64,000 nucleotides of DNA from CAYYDE01 sp964470525 (GTDB lineage Bacteria > Patescibacteriota > Gracilibacteria > BD1-5 > UBA6164): contig CAYYDE010000005.1 in assembly GCA_964470525.1 (NCBI GenBank), forward strand, positions 1 through 64,000, in the 5' to 3' direction. Shown here one piece after another: positions 41,615-53,447 of this stretch. How positions within the stretch are numbered: position 1 is the stretch's first letter; each line of letters opens with the position of its first letter. The translations under genes were made by a program, and so were the position numbers. The notes below the pieces were generated by a model, which searched no databases, was not told the origin of the DNA, and saw only the letters and a program-made list of their open reading frames with translations.

Positions 41615-43483
41615 ATGTCACATCATATCAAACATATTCTAAAAAATATTCCAAAACTTCCTGGTGTGTACCAGTTTTTTGATGCAAATCAAAAACTTAT
41701 ATATATTGGAAAATCTATCAATCTCTTTGCAAGAGTCAATAGTTATTTTAATGGAAAATCAAAACTCAATTTTGCAAAGAAAAAAATGGTAGAACAAATT
41801 GATGATATAAAGATTCTGATAACAAATACAGCAATAGAAAGTCTGCTTCTCGAAACCAGCCTCATAAAAAAACACAAACCAAAATACAATATTTTAATGA
41901 AAGATGATAAAAATCATACCTACATAAAAATTACACAAGAACTTTTTCCAAAAATTATAAAAACCCGTATCAAAACAAAATGATGAACCTATTTTTGACC
42001 ATATATTTCAACAAATTATGTGAATAATATTATAAAAATTACTAAAAAATTATTTTGACACAGAAGTTGTAATATTGAATTTGAAATCCAAGAAAAACAT
42101 CCAAAAAATCCTGAAAATATTTCTATAAAAAATACTCATGGAAGTAAAATTCCTTGTATTGATTATTACATTGGAAGATGTGCATGACCATGTTTACTTT
42201 GAATACAAGAAATAAAAAAATACAGAGAAAACATTGAAAATATCAGAAATTTTTTATGATGAAACTTTGAGGAAGTTCTCAAAAATCTCACTGAAAAAAT
42301 GCATACATATGCAAAAAATCTACAATTTGAAGAAGCTGGAAAAATAAAAGAAGATATACAAGCAATTCATTCTATTTCACAAAATCAGATTGTCTTAGAT
42401 ATTGTCTGATATGATGCTGATGTGATTCAATTTTTAGAAAAATATAATCGTTTTTATATTGCAAAAATTGAAATACGACAAGCAAAAATCACAGGAATTT
42501 ACCAATTTGAAATAGAAGATAAGCTCCAAGATCTTGAAGAAAGTGTGCTGTATTTCATTGAAAACCATTATATTGATAACTCTAAAAAACTCTCTCTTAT
42601 TCTCCCAAGATCTATCAACATAGAGTCAGAAATTCTCCAAGCACTTCATCTCAAAATAGAAATTCCAAAAATCTGAGAAAAAACAGAAATTCTTTCTCTT
42701 GCATATAAAAATGCTTTTGAATTTGCCTATAAAAAACATCTTGAATCTCTGAGTGTCAAATGATTTACGAAAAAAGATATGACAAATATTCTTGAAATTT
42801 TATGATATCAACAGAAAAACAAAAATATTATTTTTGAATGTAATGATATTTCTCATATTTCTTGAAGTCACACCGTTGCGAGTCGTAGTGTTATCGAAAA
42901 TGGAAAAACTGCACCAAACCTGTATAGAAAATTCAAGATAAAAACACTTGAAAATGGACAAATAAATGATTTTGATTCTATGCGTGAAGTCATGAATCGT
43001 CGTTTACAAGAAATAAAAAAATCAGAAAAAGTTCCTGATCTGATTATTATTGATGGTTGAAAATGACAATTATCAAGCGTCATGGAAATCATTGAAAAAG
43101 CGAAAAAAGAAACTCCAAAAAATGAACCTTTTTATCAACTTCTTGATTCTCTTCAACTCGTTTCTCTTGCAAAAAAAGAAGAAGAGCTTTTTCTTCCCTA
43201 TTCAAGCAAAAGTATTCAATTGGAAAAAGATTCATCTCTCATTCGTCTCATTCAAAAAATTAGAGATGAAGCTCATCGTTTTGCCATAACCTTTAATAGA
43301 GAAAGTCGTATAAAAGCAAGCAAAAAAAATATTTTAGAAGAACTCCCATGAATTGGTCCAAAAACCAGACAAAAACTCCTTAAACAATATGGAAGTATCT
43401 CAAATATAACAAATGATGATTTTCTCAAAACCATTCTTAGTAAATCTCAATTTGAAACTTTAGAAAATCACTGAATCATTTAA
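41615..43483 (+). CDS. uvrC: Excinuclease ABC subunit C
   Basis: 622 residues. The N-terminal GIY-YIG nuclease is GVYQFFDANQKLIYIGKS. A Cys-containing segment (IGRCAGPCLLGIQE), a UVR motif (FEEAGKIKEDIQ), the RNase H-like second nuclease (ECNDISHISGSHTVASRSV) and a C-terminal helix-hairpin-helix (EELPGIGPKTRQKLLKQYG) follow in the usual order. It makes both incisions in nucleotide excision repair. The ATG at 41615 is 9 bases after the preceding stop. Confidence 0.95.
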
Positions 43484-43501
43484 AAAAATATGTGAAATAT
43501 T

Positions 43502-43529
43502 TTGATTTCAGAAAAAAATATGTTATAAT
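43502..43529 (+). promoter_or_regulatory. Promoter of the membrane-anchored protein gene
   Basis: TTGATT (43502-43507), 16 bp, TATAAT (43524-43529), 52 bases before the chosen ATG. Confidence 0.55.
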
Positions 43530-43581
43530 GAACCAGAAGGAAAAAAACTTTCACAAAAAATATATAATAATACAAAAATAT

Positions 43582-44112
43582 ATGGAAGATATCATCCAAA
43601 AATACCACAAAAAGAAGAGAAAAAATACTCTTGCAATTATTTTTACAAGCCTTGCTTTAGCAATAGGATTTAATTTTTACATAAATAGTACCGAAGTTGG
43701 ACAAATGGTAAAATGAAATCTTTTTGAAACATCTTCAAGTCATAAAGAAATATCTGATCTTTCTCTTGGAATTCAAAATAATCTTGTTTCTCTGAAAAGT
43801 TCAAAAAATATGACATGAGTAAAAAGTATTTCTGTAACTTTTGTCTATAATGATGAAAATCTCAGCATCAAAGATACTCTTGTTGGTATTGATGGAGCAG
43901 AAATAGTGGATATTTCAAACAATGCTTGATATAATACATACCTGATCACATTTCCTCATTTTACAAATATATCTCACTGAGATGATATCCTCAAACTTGT
44001 ATTAGAAAAACAAGATATCAATCTTAAAGAATATATCAATCTTTCTCAAGCTAATTTTATTGATCAAGATGAGAGACTGTATGCTCTTTCAACTTCAGGA
44101 ATTGAATATTAA
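43582..44112 (+). CDS. Membrane-anchored extracytoplasmic protein, unknown
   Basis: 176 residues from the ATG at 43582, chosen because it follows the promoter at 43502-43529. A basic N-terminus (MEDIIQKYHKKKRKN) precedes one membrane helix (TLAIIFTSLALAIGFNF). The rest is a beta-rich exported domain (VKSISVTFVYNDENLSIKD, GYNTYLITFPHF). The pattern resembles a cohesin-like or Ig-like surface domain, but not convincingly. It follows uvrC by about 100 bases. Confidence 0.65.
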
Positions 44113-44142
44113 AAAAATACCAAACTTTCGTTTGGTATTTTT
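44111..44142. terminator. Bidirectional terminator between convergent genes
   Basis: AAAATACCAAAC TTTC GTTTGGTATTTT with A and T runs on either side. Confidence 0.85.
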
Positions 44143-45054
44143 TTAATGTCCGTTTCGAATGAAATCTTCATGAATAGAGTTTGCTGCCAAACATCATTCT
44201 GCTGCTGACATAATTGTTTGTTTAAACTTATTTGAATTAGTTGTTACATCTCAAGCTGCATAGAGTCATTTGACACTTGACTCTTGTCTTGCATCAACGA
44301 TGAGACATCATTCATTATCCATTTTTGGTTCTAAATGATGCACAAGACTCGTATTTGGATCACTTCCAACAGCTACAAATATTCCGTCAGCTTTGAGCTC
44401 TTTTCCTGATTTTAAAATTACTTTTTCTAAAAACATACTTCCCTCTATTTTCTCTACTTCTTCATTCAAGACAAATTCTATATTTTCTCTTTTTTTCGCT
44501 TGTTCTACCCAAATATCTTCTGCTCTAAATGTATCTTTACGATGAACAATATAGACTCTTTTACAAATATCTGAAAGATATAAAGCCTCTGTCAAAGCAG
44601 TATTTCCACCTCAAACAATCACAACATCAAGATCTTTAAAAAACATTCCATCACATGTTGCACAATAACTCACTCATTTTCCTAAAAATTCATCCTCTCA
44701 TACAAATCATAAATGTCTGTATTTATTTCCAGTTGCGAGAATGACATATTTTGAAGTAAAACTTTTCCCGCTTGATGTGGTTACTTCAAATCCTGTTGCT
44801 GTTTTCTCAACTTTTGTCACCATTTCTTGTAAGATTTCACTTCCAGAAGTAGTAGCATGATCTTTAAAGTTTTGCATAATATCTGCTCATGAAGCAGAAA
44901 GCGTTCCTGGATAATTTTCTACTTTATGACTCGTAGCCAAAGCTCCTCCTGGTTGTGCTCAAATAATAAGATTTTTTATTTTATAACGGCTCGCATACAT
45001 TCCAGCAGGATAACCAGCACTTCCAGCACCAATAATAATTAAATCGTAATTCAT
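44143..45054 (-). CDS. trxB: Thioredoxin reductase
   Basis: 303 residues. The FAD motif IIGAGSAGYPAGMYAS, the redox pair in SYCATCDGMFF, the NADPH motif VVIVGGNTALTEALYLS, KADGIFVAVGSDPNT and the C-terminal LYAAGDVTTNSNK are all in place, several Gly being UGA. It passes electrons from NADPH to thioredoxin in the cytoplasm. It is followed upstream by a peroxidase gene, a natural functional pair. Confidence 0.95.
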
Positions 45055-45105
45055 ATTTTCGTATATTAAATAATATTTTGTTTTTTATAATTATTTTTTT
45101 GTTTT

Positions 45106-45585
45106 TTACAAATGTTTTAAAATAAATGTTTCCATATCTTCAGGTTTAAATGTCGGAGCAAATCTTTTGAGTGGAGTTCAGTCTTTTCCAACAACAAATT
45201 TTGTAAAATTCCATTTCACTTTTTTTGACCACAAAAATCCTCTCAATTTATCTGTTAAATATGCAAAAACTGGATGAGCATTTTTTCCATTCACATCAAC
45301 TTTTGCAAACATTGGAAATGTAACTCCATAATTAAGTAAACATCATTGTTGAATTGATTTTTCATCTCCAGATTCTTGATTTGCAAATTGATTGCAAGGA
45401 AATCCCAAAATCACTAAACCTTTCTCTTGATATTTTTGATAGAGTTTTTCAAGTCATTCGTATTGTGGAGTAAGTCCACATTTACTTGCTGTATTGACTA
45501 CAATAACAAGTTTATCTTTGTAATCAGAAAAATTTACTTCTTGACCCGTTATATTTTTTGCTGATAGTTCATAAAAATATGACAT
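45106..45585 (-). CDS. Glutathione peroxidase-like peroxidase
   Basis: 159 residues from MSYFYELSAKN; an ATG three codons upstream (45594, MKNMSYF) is also possible. The catalytic tetrad is seen as Cys in NTASKCGLTPQYE, Gln in LGFPCNQFANQE, and Trp/Asn in KVKWNFTKFVV. The nucleophile is an ordinary Cys, not selenocysteine, and bacterial members usually draw electrons from thioredoxin, which fits its position next to trxB. A 17-bp palindrome lies just upstream. Confidence 0.93.
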
Positions 45586-45594
45586 ATTTTTCAT

Positions 45595-45888
45595 TTTAAT
45601 TTTTAAAACACTATAAAAAGTATAGTTATTATAAGAATAATCCTCATTTATGCAAATTTTTTTTTGAGAAAAAGAAAACCAGCTACTAAGTAGTTGGCTT
45701 AACATATCGAGTCTTCAATTTAATAACAATAAACTTCTCAAATCTAGAACAAAATCTCTCTCAAAGATCTGATACTTTCTATATCAAGATAATTTTCATA
45801 ATTTTATAATAATTACAAAAGTTAACCTTTTATATATTTTAAAATCATATTGAATATGAGCTTATTATAGGTAAAACTTAGAAATAAC
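45595..45888. promoter_or_regulatory. Noncoding region between the peroxidase and the accessory cluster
   Basis: No gene seen. It holds the operator-like palindrome at 45610-45626, a hairpin CCAGCTA/TAGTTGG at 45679-45697 with a T-rich tail on the minus strand (probable terminator for the gene ending at 45889), and otherwise A/T-rich DNA. Confidence 0.5.
45610..45626. promoter_or_regulatory. 17-bp palindrome, candidate operator (peroxidase)
   Basis: ACTATA-AAAAG-TATAGT, 15 bases before the ATG at 45594. The same pattern precedes gdhA and the nitroreductase gene. Confidence 0.6.
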
Positions 45889-46746
45889 TTAGATGTACTC
45901 TTTAAATATGTCATCAAAATCATCAGCACTTATAAATCTAAGATATCATGTTGGTTCATCTTTTCAAGGCAAATATCATACGTGAGCAATTGGATTTTTA
46001 ATATTATTATTTCTTATATCTTCAATTTTTCCATATTTAATTCACGAATGTATTGTAAAACCAGAATTTTCTTGACTTCTATCAAAATTTAAATTTGGAA
46101 TATTTTTATCACTCATGATTCTTTCAAATTGATCTTTTATAGATATCGTAGATTTAAAAAGTTTCATAGCATCATATCATATCAATTCTGCAATTTGTAA
46201 AGCTTGTGCTCTATTATCAATCATATCTGGCATTAAATCCCCCAAATAATAATATCAAGTTGGTTTATATTTCATTCAATGTAAAACTCTTGCAATTACC
46301 AACTCATTATTATCATCATGATATTCGGACATAATTGAATCTGTGTGTAATGGTAAATTACTCATTAAAGGATGATATGCATTATTTTTTGCATTTGGAG
46401 TAGACCTATAAAGCCAATTATCTTTAGTACTATTCCAACAAATTGTATTTACTCATGGGATTAAAACAAGTCAATTTCATAACTCTTGATTATTCATGAT
46501 TGATAACAATATCTGCATAACCTTATGAGAATTTATATTCATTAATTCTTTCCACACTGAATCCTCTTTTGCTTGTAGAACTTTCAATTGATTATCTGTT
46601 CAATTAGCATTGAGAAAATCCATAGATTTTTTTTGTGAATTTGAAACTAATAAACTCCTTGTAACTCAATTAAAAGTGGGATAAATATTTATACCTATAC
46701 TATTAGCTTCATTTTCTATCTTCTCTGATGATAAATAATATTTCAT
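45889..46746 (-). CDS. Possible 2-oxoglutarate/Fe(II) oxygenase (TauD-like), accessory cluster
   Basis: 285 residues, transcribed away from the operon that follows. The only family hint is LPLHTDSIMSEYHDDNN, which could hold the H-x-D metal pair of TauD/CAS-type oxygenases, followed by VIARVLHGMKYKPTGYYYL; a distal His may be in IKNPIAHVGYLPGKDEP. This is weak. Codon use is AT-rich and Gly is mostly UGA, like the neighbouring operon. It shares an intergenic region with that operon and is probably part of the same system. Confidence 0.35.
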
Positions 46747-46843
46747 AGTCTCTATAAATAACTTTTTAATTTTTTGTATTATATTTATTTTTATAAAATA
46801 GTCAATCAGATAATATAGATCAAACAATATTCATTTCTTACAC

Positions 46844-46871
46844 TTGACATTTATAGATACATAAATATGAT
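46844..46871 (+). promoter_or_regulatory. Strong promoter of the accessory operon
   Basis: TTGACA (46844-46849), 16 bp, TATGAT (46866-46871), 33 bases before the first ATG of the operon. Confidence 0.65.
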
Positions 46872-46906
46872 AATTGATAATTTTACTTGTTTAAAATATC
46901 AATTAT
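46870..46906. repeat. Inverted repeat over the -10 end and the first start codon
   Basis: ATAATTGATA (46870-46879) and TATCAATTAT (46897-46906) are exact reverse complements, extended by TTTT/AAAA inside. The left arm touches the -10 box and the right arm covers the ATG at 46905. It could be a repressor operator or an RNA hairpin. Confidence 0.6.
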
Positions 46907-48248
46907 GGAAAAAGAGAAATATAATGAGAATTTTCACAGCAAAAAATCAATATTAAATAATTTCATTTCCATAAGTGAATGAATAGAATTAGAAAGTATC
47001 TTATCTCATCCAAATTATAAAATTACTTGAAATGATGAAGTTTGGATAAATTTAATCAAAACAAAAATTAGCTTATGAGTACTATCTGATAGTGAAAAAT
47101 GATATCTAAATCGTATTCTTAGGGTCTATAATATGCCTAACTTAATAAAACAAACTTGAAATCCTATTCATATGATAGTTAATAGTATTTATAATAGTGA
47201 TTTTTTTCAATGATTCCAATATTTTGAGTCTCCTGAAGTAGTGAATGAATACGAAACTTTTAACTTATTCAACTTTCCTGAATCCCATGTAGCAAGAAGA
47301 ATAAGTGATAGCTATTTTATACATAAAGATACTGAAAATTTACACAATAGTATGCTACTTAGACCTCATACATCTGTGATGTGGAAATATTTTTTAGATG
47401 ATGCAAAATGAAAAGCATTATTAGAAAAAGTCTGAAAAATAAGTGTCTTATCAGCATGAAAAGTATATAGAGTAGATGATATAGATCCTACTCATCATGA
47501 ATGTTTTCATCAAATTGATGGTTTAAGAATAGTAGAAAAACAAAAAGAAAGAATAGATCAAGAAACTTTAAAAAATGTTCTTAAGAATGTTATACACTCT
47601 CTTTTTTGAGATAATATTCAATATAGATTCAATAAAGATACTTTTCCTTATACTCAAGAAAGTTTAGAAGTAGAGGTTATGTTTGATTGAAAATGGTTAG
47701 AAGTTTTATGAGCTTGAATAGTCCATCCTTCAGTTATGGAAAAATTATGATTAGATTGAGAAAAATATAACTGATGGGCTTTTGGTTTTTGAATTGAGAG
47801 ATTAGCTATGGCTTTAAAAAAAATTCCAGATATAAGATTATTTTGGAGTACTGATGAGAGAGTAACAAGCCAATGGGGTAATTTTGATGCCTATAAAGAA
47901 GTGAGTAATTTTCCTCCTGTTTTCAAAGATATTTCTTTTTTAGTTCCTAAAACTAAATTCATAAAAGATGATGAAGAATCTAATAAAAGTTGAAGTTTCG
48001 AATTAAAAAATGAAGCTGACTTGTTTGATGTTTCATGAATTATAAGAGATATTGCTTGAGATTTAATAGAAGAAGTAAAAATAGTAGATATCTTTGAAAA
48101 TGACAAAAAGTTTTGAGATAGAAAAAGTACAAGCATAAGAATAACTTTTCGATCATTAGAAAGAACATTAACAAATGATGAAATAAACAAATTATATTTT
48201 ACAATTAGATCAAAAATAGAAAATGAATTAAATTATAAATTAAGATAA
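46905..48248 (+). CDS. Phenylalanyl-tRNA synthetase-like protein, single-chain (mitochondrial-type) architecture
   Basis: 447 residues. The class II catalytic domain is intact: FESPEVVNEYETFNLFNFP and HVARRISDSYFIH (motif 1 area), VYRVDDIDPTHHECFHQIDG (motif 2), LEVLGAGIVHPSVMEKLG and GFGIERLAMAL (motif 3). After residue 345, YKEVSNFPPVFKDISFLVP to the end fits an FDX-ACB anticodon-binding domain, normally in PheT. Catalytic plus FDX-ACB is the layout of mitochondrial PheRS. It heads the operon. By my count about 21 of 24 Gly codons are UGA. It may activate an amino acid for the cluster's product or be a resistant housekeeping copy. Confidence 0.85.
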
Positions 48249-48253
48249 AAACT

Positions 48254-49774
48254 ATGAAATCAATTAAATTTATTCCTAGAAAACTGAATTGATTAGAATA
48301 TATTGATAGTTTTTCAAATAATATTGATATAAAAACAAGATCTAATATAGATAAGAATATTGAGATATTTAAAAAAAGTATAGATAAATGATTAAGTGAT
48401 GATATATGATTTTGTCAAATAGATTGGATGTGAAGATGATGTTTTAAAAAATTAGATTGAAATAATGGTTATTTATTATGAAAATGAACATGACCATGAA
48501 TATGATCTGAAATCATGAGAAGATTTTTAGATAAATTACAATCTTCTTGGGCAGAAGAAAAATGAAAATTAGGTTGATGTCTAAGAATAGATTTAGGTGA
48601 ACAATGGCCTTTTCTTGTTCAATATAAACTTGATTGAGATTGAAATATTGAGATAACAGATCCAAGACCAGAATGATTTTCTATTTTTTGAGCTACTTAC
48701 AGAGAATCGTTAGCTTGAGATGTTTATAATAGTTTATGAATTGAAATTATAAAACCTATAACTCTCTATAGAAACATCTCAGAAACTTCATGGCAATGAA
48801 ACCAAGAATTATTTCAAGAAAAACTATCTGAAAAAGTTATAGAAGAAATGAAGCTATGGAATGCAAATATAAAATCATGTATAGTAATTAAAGATGATTA
48901 TCATAATTTAGATTCAGGTATTTTATTTAGACATGCAAAAACACCATATAGAATTTCTAATTTACTAGATTTATGTATTAATAATGATTGAGACAACTTA
49001 AAAATAGTTGTTTGAGAATTAATTAAAGATATATTTAATGAAAATTTAGATACTAGCAGTATTAAAAAATTACAAGTAAAAGTCACTAAAACATTAGCGA
49101 AAAATTCTGCTATTATGTTTAAAGAAGGGATAATACATTGACAATTTAATATACATTTTCAAAATGTTTCTGTATTATGAGAATTATCAGATTTTGATAG
49201 TACAATATTTCTTCCATTAATAGAAAATTCTAATTCAAATAATAATGATATATATAAAAGATTTAAATCATTTATTGAAGAATGAGAAAAAAAATATTGA
49301 GTAGAAATGCTTAAATATTTAAACTTTGATATAAAACTTTTTAGTTGATTAAATAATAAATGAGTCATTGATGAAGATATTTTGTATCCAAATATTTTAT
49401 GACAAATTTATGATTTATATAATCAATCAATGAGAGTTAATGATATTTTCAATAGAACACTTAATGATAACATAAACAGTTGATATACTATTTTATCTGA
49501 TGAGGAATACTATCATCTAAGGAAAATATTTATAAAAACTTTTAAGGATAATATTTGAAAAAAAGATTTATCATTTTTAAAAGATAAAATATGAAAATAT
49601 ATTCATTCATATACAGATAAATACTTAAAAAGACATTTATGAGATGTATCCATTTATGCTTGGAAAAGTAGGAATAAATTAAATTATTTAGAAGATTCCT
49701 TCACACAAGAAGATTTAGAATATACATTAAGAGACTCTGAAGAATTATTTAATGATATATATTTAATAGATTAA
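48254..49774 (+). CDS. Possible SelO/YdiU-like protein, accessory operon
   Basis: 506 residues starting 5 bases after the previous stop. Two features recall the SelO pseudokinase fold (protein AMPylases): FGATYRESLAGDVYNSLGI, near the position of the SelO SxxREFLxSEAxxALG helix, and GIIHGQFNIHFQNVSVLGEL, near the HGVMNTDNMSILG loop. Gly-rich KGTGPGIGSEI might contribute to nucleotide binding. The rest is not recognisable, and the match is too weak for more than a suggestion. The C-terminal third is helical. Nearly all Gly are UGA. Cytoplasmic. Confidence 0.4.
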
Positions 49775-49775
49775 T

Positions 49776-50705
49776 ATGATAATAGATTGCCATAATCACA
49801 CTAACAGTAGTGATTGACACGATAAGATTGAGAGATATGCTGAAAAAGCTATAGAGTTATGATTAGATATGTGTGCCATTACTGATCATGATAAAATAGA
49901 TAGAAAATTAAAAAATATTTTAATTGGTTCAAATATAATTGTTCCAGAAGCTGTAGAAGTTTCCACGAAAAATTATGAAAATGATAGATATTTACATATC
50001 ACATCCTATTCAAATAATTTTAATACAAAAATTGATAATATCTTAAATAAAACAATAGAAGATAATATTCTATTTGTAAAAAAGCAAATAGAAGTTTTTA
50101 GTAAAGTATGATTCATAGTTTCATTCAATGATATTTTAGAATATTACAATAGTTTATGAAAAAATGAATCCAGTTTAAATTCATCATCCATAGTTAAATT
50201 TTTTTATAATTGAAAATATTCAAAACAAAATATAGAAATAATTAAAAAGATGTTTTGATTTCATTATGATATGTATTGGTTTTATCATAATGTTGTTGAT
50301 AAAAAATGAAAAAATTACGGAAATTTTAAAATAGATTTTAATAATGATTTATTAGATATTTCAGAGTTATGAAATATCTTTGATATTAATAAGACTATTT
50401 TATCTATTGCTCATCCAAATATTACTTTTAAAGGTAATATTATAAGTTTTGAAAAAGAATTTAATTGATACTTTGAGAGATGAATTAATGCAATTGAAAT
50501 AAATACAAGTTTAGATAAAAAATGGATTGAAAGTATTTTGAAAATTAAAGCAAAAACAAATATATGTTTAACATTTTGAAGTGATTGTCATAAAATTTGA
50601 GAAAAAAATGAAAAACATTGAGATTTTTGAGAAATGAATCATCTATTGTCAAATGAAATAATTAAAGAAAATTATCATTCATTTAGGCAGAAAATAGAAT
50701 TATAA
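49776..50705 (+). CDS. PHP-domain phosphoesterase, accessory operon
   Basis: 309 residues, starting one base after the previous stop. The PHP metal ligands are all visible in order: IDCHNHTNSSDGHDKIE (H-x-H), MCAITDHDKI (D-H), VPEAVEVST (Glu), LSIAHPNITF (His) and FGSDCHKIGEKN (D-x-H). This fits the TrpH/RNase AM and histidinol-phosphatase superfamily, which removes phosphates from nucleotides or small molecules with three metal ions. In this operon it could dephosphorylate a biosynthetic intermediate. Confidence 0.85.
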
Positions 50706-50723
50706 AATATAATTTCAAATATT

Positions 50724-52646
50724 ATGAGTAGTAATTTTAGACAGTATAATCCAGAAATAGTTTGAAAAAAAATTCAATGAATTGAAAGTATTAATAAGAG
50801 CTTACATCGTAAGATTCATTACACAATGAATTCTTTATGAGTTATCCAAAAAGATTTTCAGATAGTATCATCAACTACTGAGAACTTATGTTATGGACTC
50901 ATACCATCCTTCTCTCCAATATATAATAATGGACAGATATTAATAGATACTTGACTTGAAAAACATTGACAAACAGATGAAAAGTTAGAAATCATATTTG
51001 ATTATTTAAGAAGATTTAAATGAGATTTATGTGATTTGAAAAAGTATAATAATGATATTACATTAATATCTCAATTTTCTGGATTAATGATTAGAGATAT
51101 TATTAGTTGAAATACTATAAATAATGATTATATATTATGAAAGTTATTCAGAAAGCAATCATGATCAAAGATTAAAGAGTATTTTCAATTAGAAACAACA
51201 TTAAAAAATTATAATTTAAAATCAGTAATAGATTTTTTAGAAATATTTTTAAATAAAACTCTTAATAGAGATTTTAACTTTAAAGAAGTAAAAGAAAAAT
51301 CATTCCCTTTTGTATCCCCAGGATTTGAATTTAGCTTTACTGATTGATGAGATAAAATTATAAAAATAGTTTGATGATATGTTGATGAATTTTTATTAAA
51401 TGAATTTTGAGAAAAATCTAATTACTTTATATTTTGAGCAAATATAAATAATTTTTTAGATTTAAATCAACCAAACAAAAAAATAATTAATTGAAGTTGA
51501 AGTTGGAGAAATATAGAAATACCTAATGATATTTGAAAAATTGTATCTATTACTTCTGATATTAAAAGAACAGATGAAAATAAAATTACTTTACAGTCTA
51601 ATAAAATTGAATTTTTATTAAAAAATAGATTAAGAAAGTTTTTATGAGTTCATATAGAAGATAATTTAAAGTCTAATGTAATTATTGATTGAAATAAATT
51701 AATATTTGAATGAGATTGGAAGAGTGATTTTTTTGAAAATATGCCAAATTATTTAAATTATTATTATTGATGAGAAATTATTGAAAATAATGATAATAAA
51801 TTAGTGATTGAATTTTCAAATTTTGATGTAGAAAATTTTTGAAAAGTTTTTGTTGAATCAGATAGTTATATTGAAATGAATATACAAAAAAAAGATATAA
51901 TTGATTTTCTATGATTTGATGTTGATTTATCCATATTCATAAATGAATTTAAAAGAATATGATGTGATTTAGAGAAAAATGAAAATGGATATTTAATAAA
52001 AATACCATCATATAAAAAAAATATAAAATCATTTAAAGATGTATTATGAGAAATAATTTCATTTATACTCAATAAATATAAAAGTACTGATAAATATTAT
52101 ATTGAAATACTAAAGATTATTAATCAAAATTGATTTTTTCATAAAATTAATTTTGATGTTCCTAATTTTTTTATAGCAAATTGATTCTTAGAATTAGATA
52201 TAGATATTATATGAAAGATAAATCAAAATAACTTTAAAAGTACTCTTAGTGGTTGAATAAAATTAAATAATTATGATTTGCAATTAAATAATTCTCTTTT
52301 AAATGGAATCATAGAAAATATTTTAAATAAAAAACAAAAGTTGGAAAATAAATGATTTTCTACAGAAAAATGACCAAATTGATATAATATCATTTTTTAT
52401 ATCAATTGTAAGAAATGAGAGAATTTATTGAACAAGATCTATGATTATTTATTTACTATTTCAAATATTGTATGATTAAAGGATGTAAGCTTAAGAATTA
52501 ATAATAAGCTAGGATTTTTAGAAAATTGAAGAAGTTTTTGAGTAACTAATATGGATTGAGAAAATATTTGATATTTATGAAAACTTTCTGAGAATCATAA
52601 AATAAAATGAGATTTATATATTTGTGAAATTATTATAACAAATTAA
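50724..52646 (+). CDS. PheRS-like protein combining alpha-like and beta-like parts
   Basis: 640 residues. Residues ~170-300 resemble the end of a PheS core: KSFPFVSPGFEFSFTDGG recalls FPFTEPSxEV, and IVGGYVDEFLL the LGxGxVxPxVL strand. Around residues 385-450, MNIQKKDIIDFLGFDVDLS to IPSYKKNIKSFKDVLGEIIS is a B5-like segment of PheT. The C-terminus SFGVTNMDGENIGYLGKLS to YICEIIITN matches the end of the PheT core (iG.iG.ihP...E). Active-site residues look degenerate, so it may bind tRNA or an adenylate rather than aminoacylate. It is the second PheRS-like gene of the operon. Assignment is moderate. Confidence 0.6.
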
Positions 52647-52649
52647 AAT

Positions 52650-53447
52650 ATGAAAAATATAAATATTATAAATATATCTGACTTTCCTGCAATGATTTCA
52701 GATGAAGAACTAAACAGATGATTAGATTTTCTAAAGGAAAACAAATACAATATTAAAGAACTTTCTTTAAATAAGAAGGAAAAAGCTTTGAGTATATTGA
52801 ATGCATTATTAATGAGTAATAATGATGAGATTATTCTATTTTCTTCATGATGATTTGATGCAATAAATAATATAAACTTAGTAGGAAATAATATCTGAAA
52901 TTGAAAAAAATTTTTGATAGGTTTTAGCGACACCCTACATATTCAATCAAAATTTTATAATTATAATAATATTTATATTGTATACGGTATAACTTTAAGA
53001 AATATCTTTCATTTAAGTAATGATTCAAAAAATACTTTATTTAACTTTATAGATAAACAAACATTTAATATAACACTTGAATCAAACTTAGTTCATAATA
53101 ACATTCTAACTGGAACTCTCTATTGATGACATTTAATGATATTCATAAATATTCTTGATATTTATTGAATTGAAGTACTCAATTGAGATATTCTCTATTT
53201 AGAGTTTCATGGAATGGAAGATTACTTTATAAGTTATTATTTGAATGTATTAAAAGTAAAATGAGTTTTTCAAAAAATATCTGGGGTAATTTTAGATAAA
53301 AAATTAGATAATTTTGATAAAAACAAATTAGTAAGATATTTCTCTGATAATGGTATAAATAATATTTACTCTCTAGATAATATTGATTTTTTACCTTTTT
53401 ATAAAAAAATAACTATAGACTGATGAAATATAATTATGACAATATAA
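52650..53447 (+). CDS. S66-family peptidase-like protein (LD-carboxypeptidase / MccF type)
   Basis: 265 residues against about 300 for the family. LFSSGGFDAINNINLV matches the RGGxGxxRLL segment, FLIGFSDTLHIQSKFY contains the nucleophile region (G-F/Y-S-D-T), LTGTLYGGHLMIFINILDI is the G-x-l-x-GGNL helix, and DILYLEFHGMEDYF holds the catalytic Glu. The C-terminus ends without the usual G-H that supplies the catalytic His, so activity is doubtful. MccF members give immunity to aminoacyl-nucleotide antibiotics; LdcA members recycle muropeptides. Gene end and next start overlap. Confidence 0.75.
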
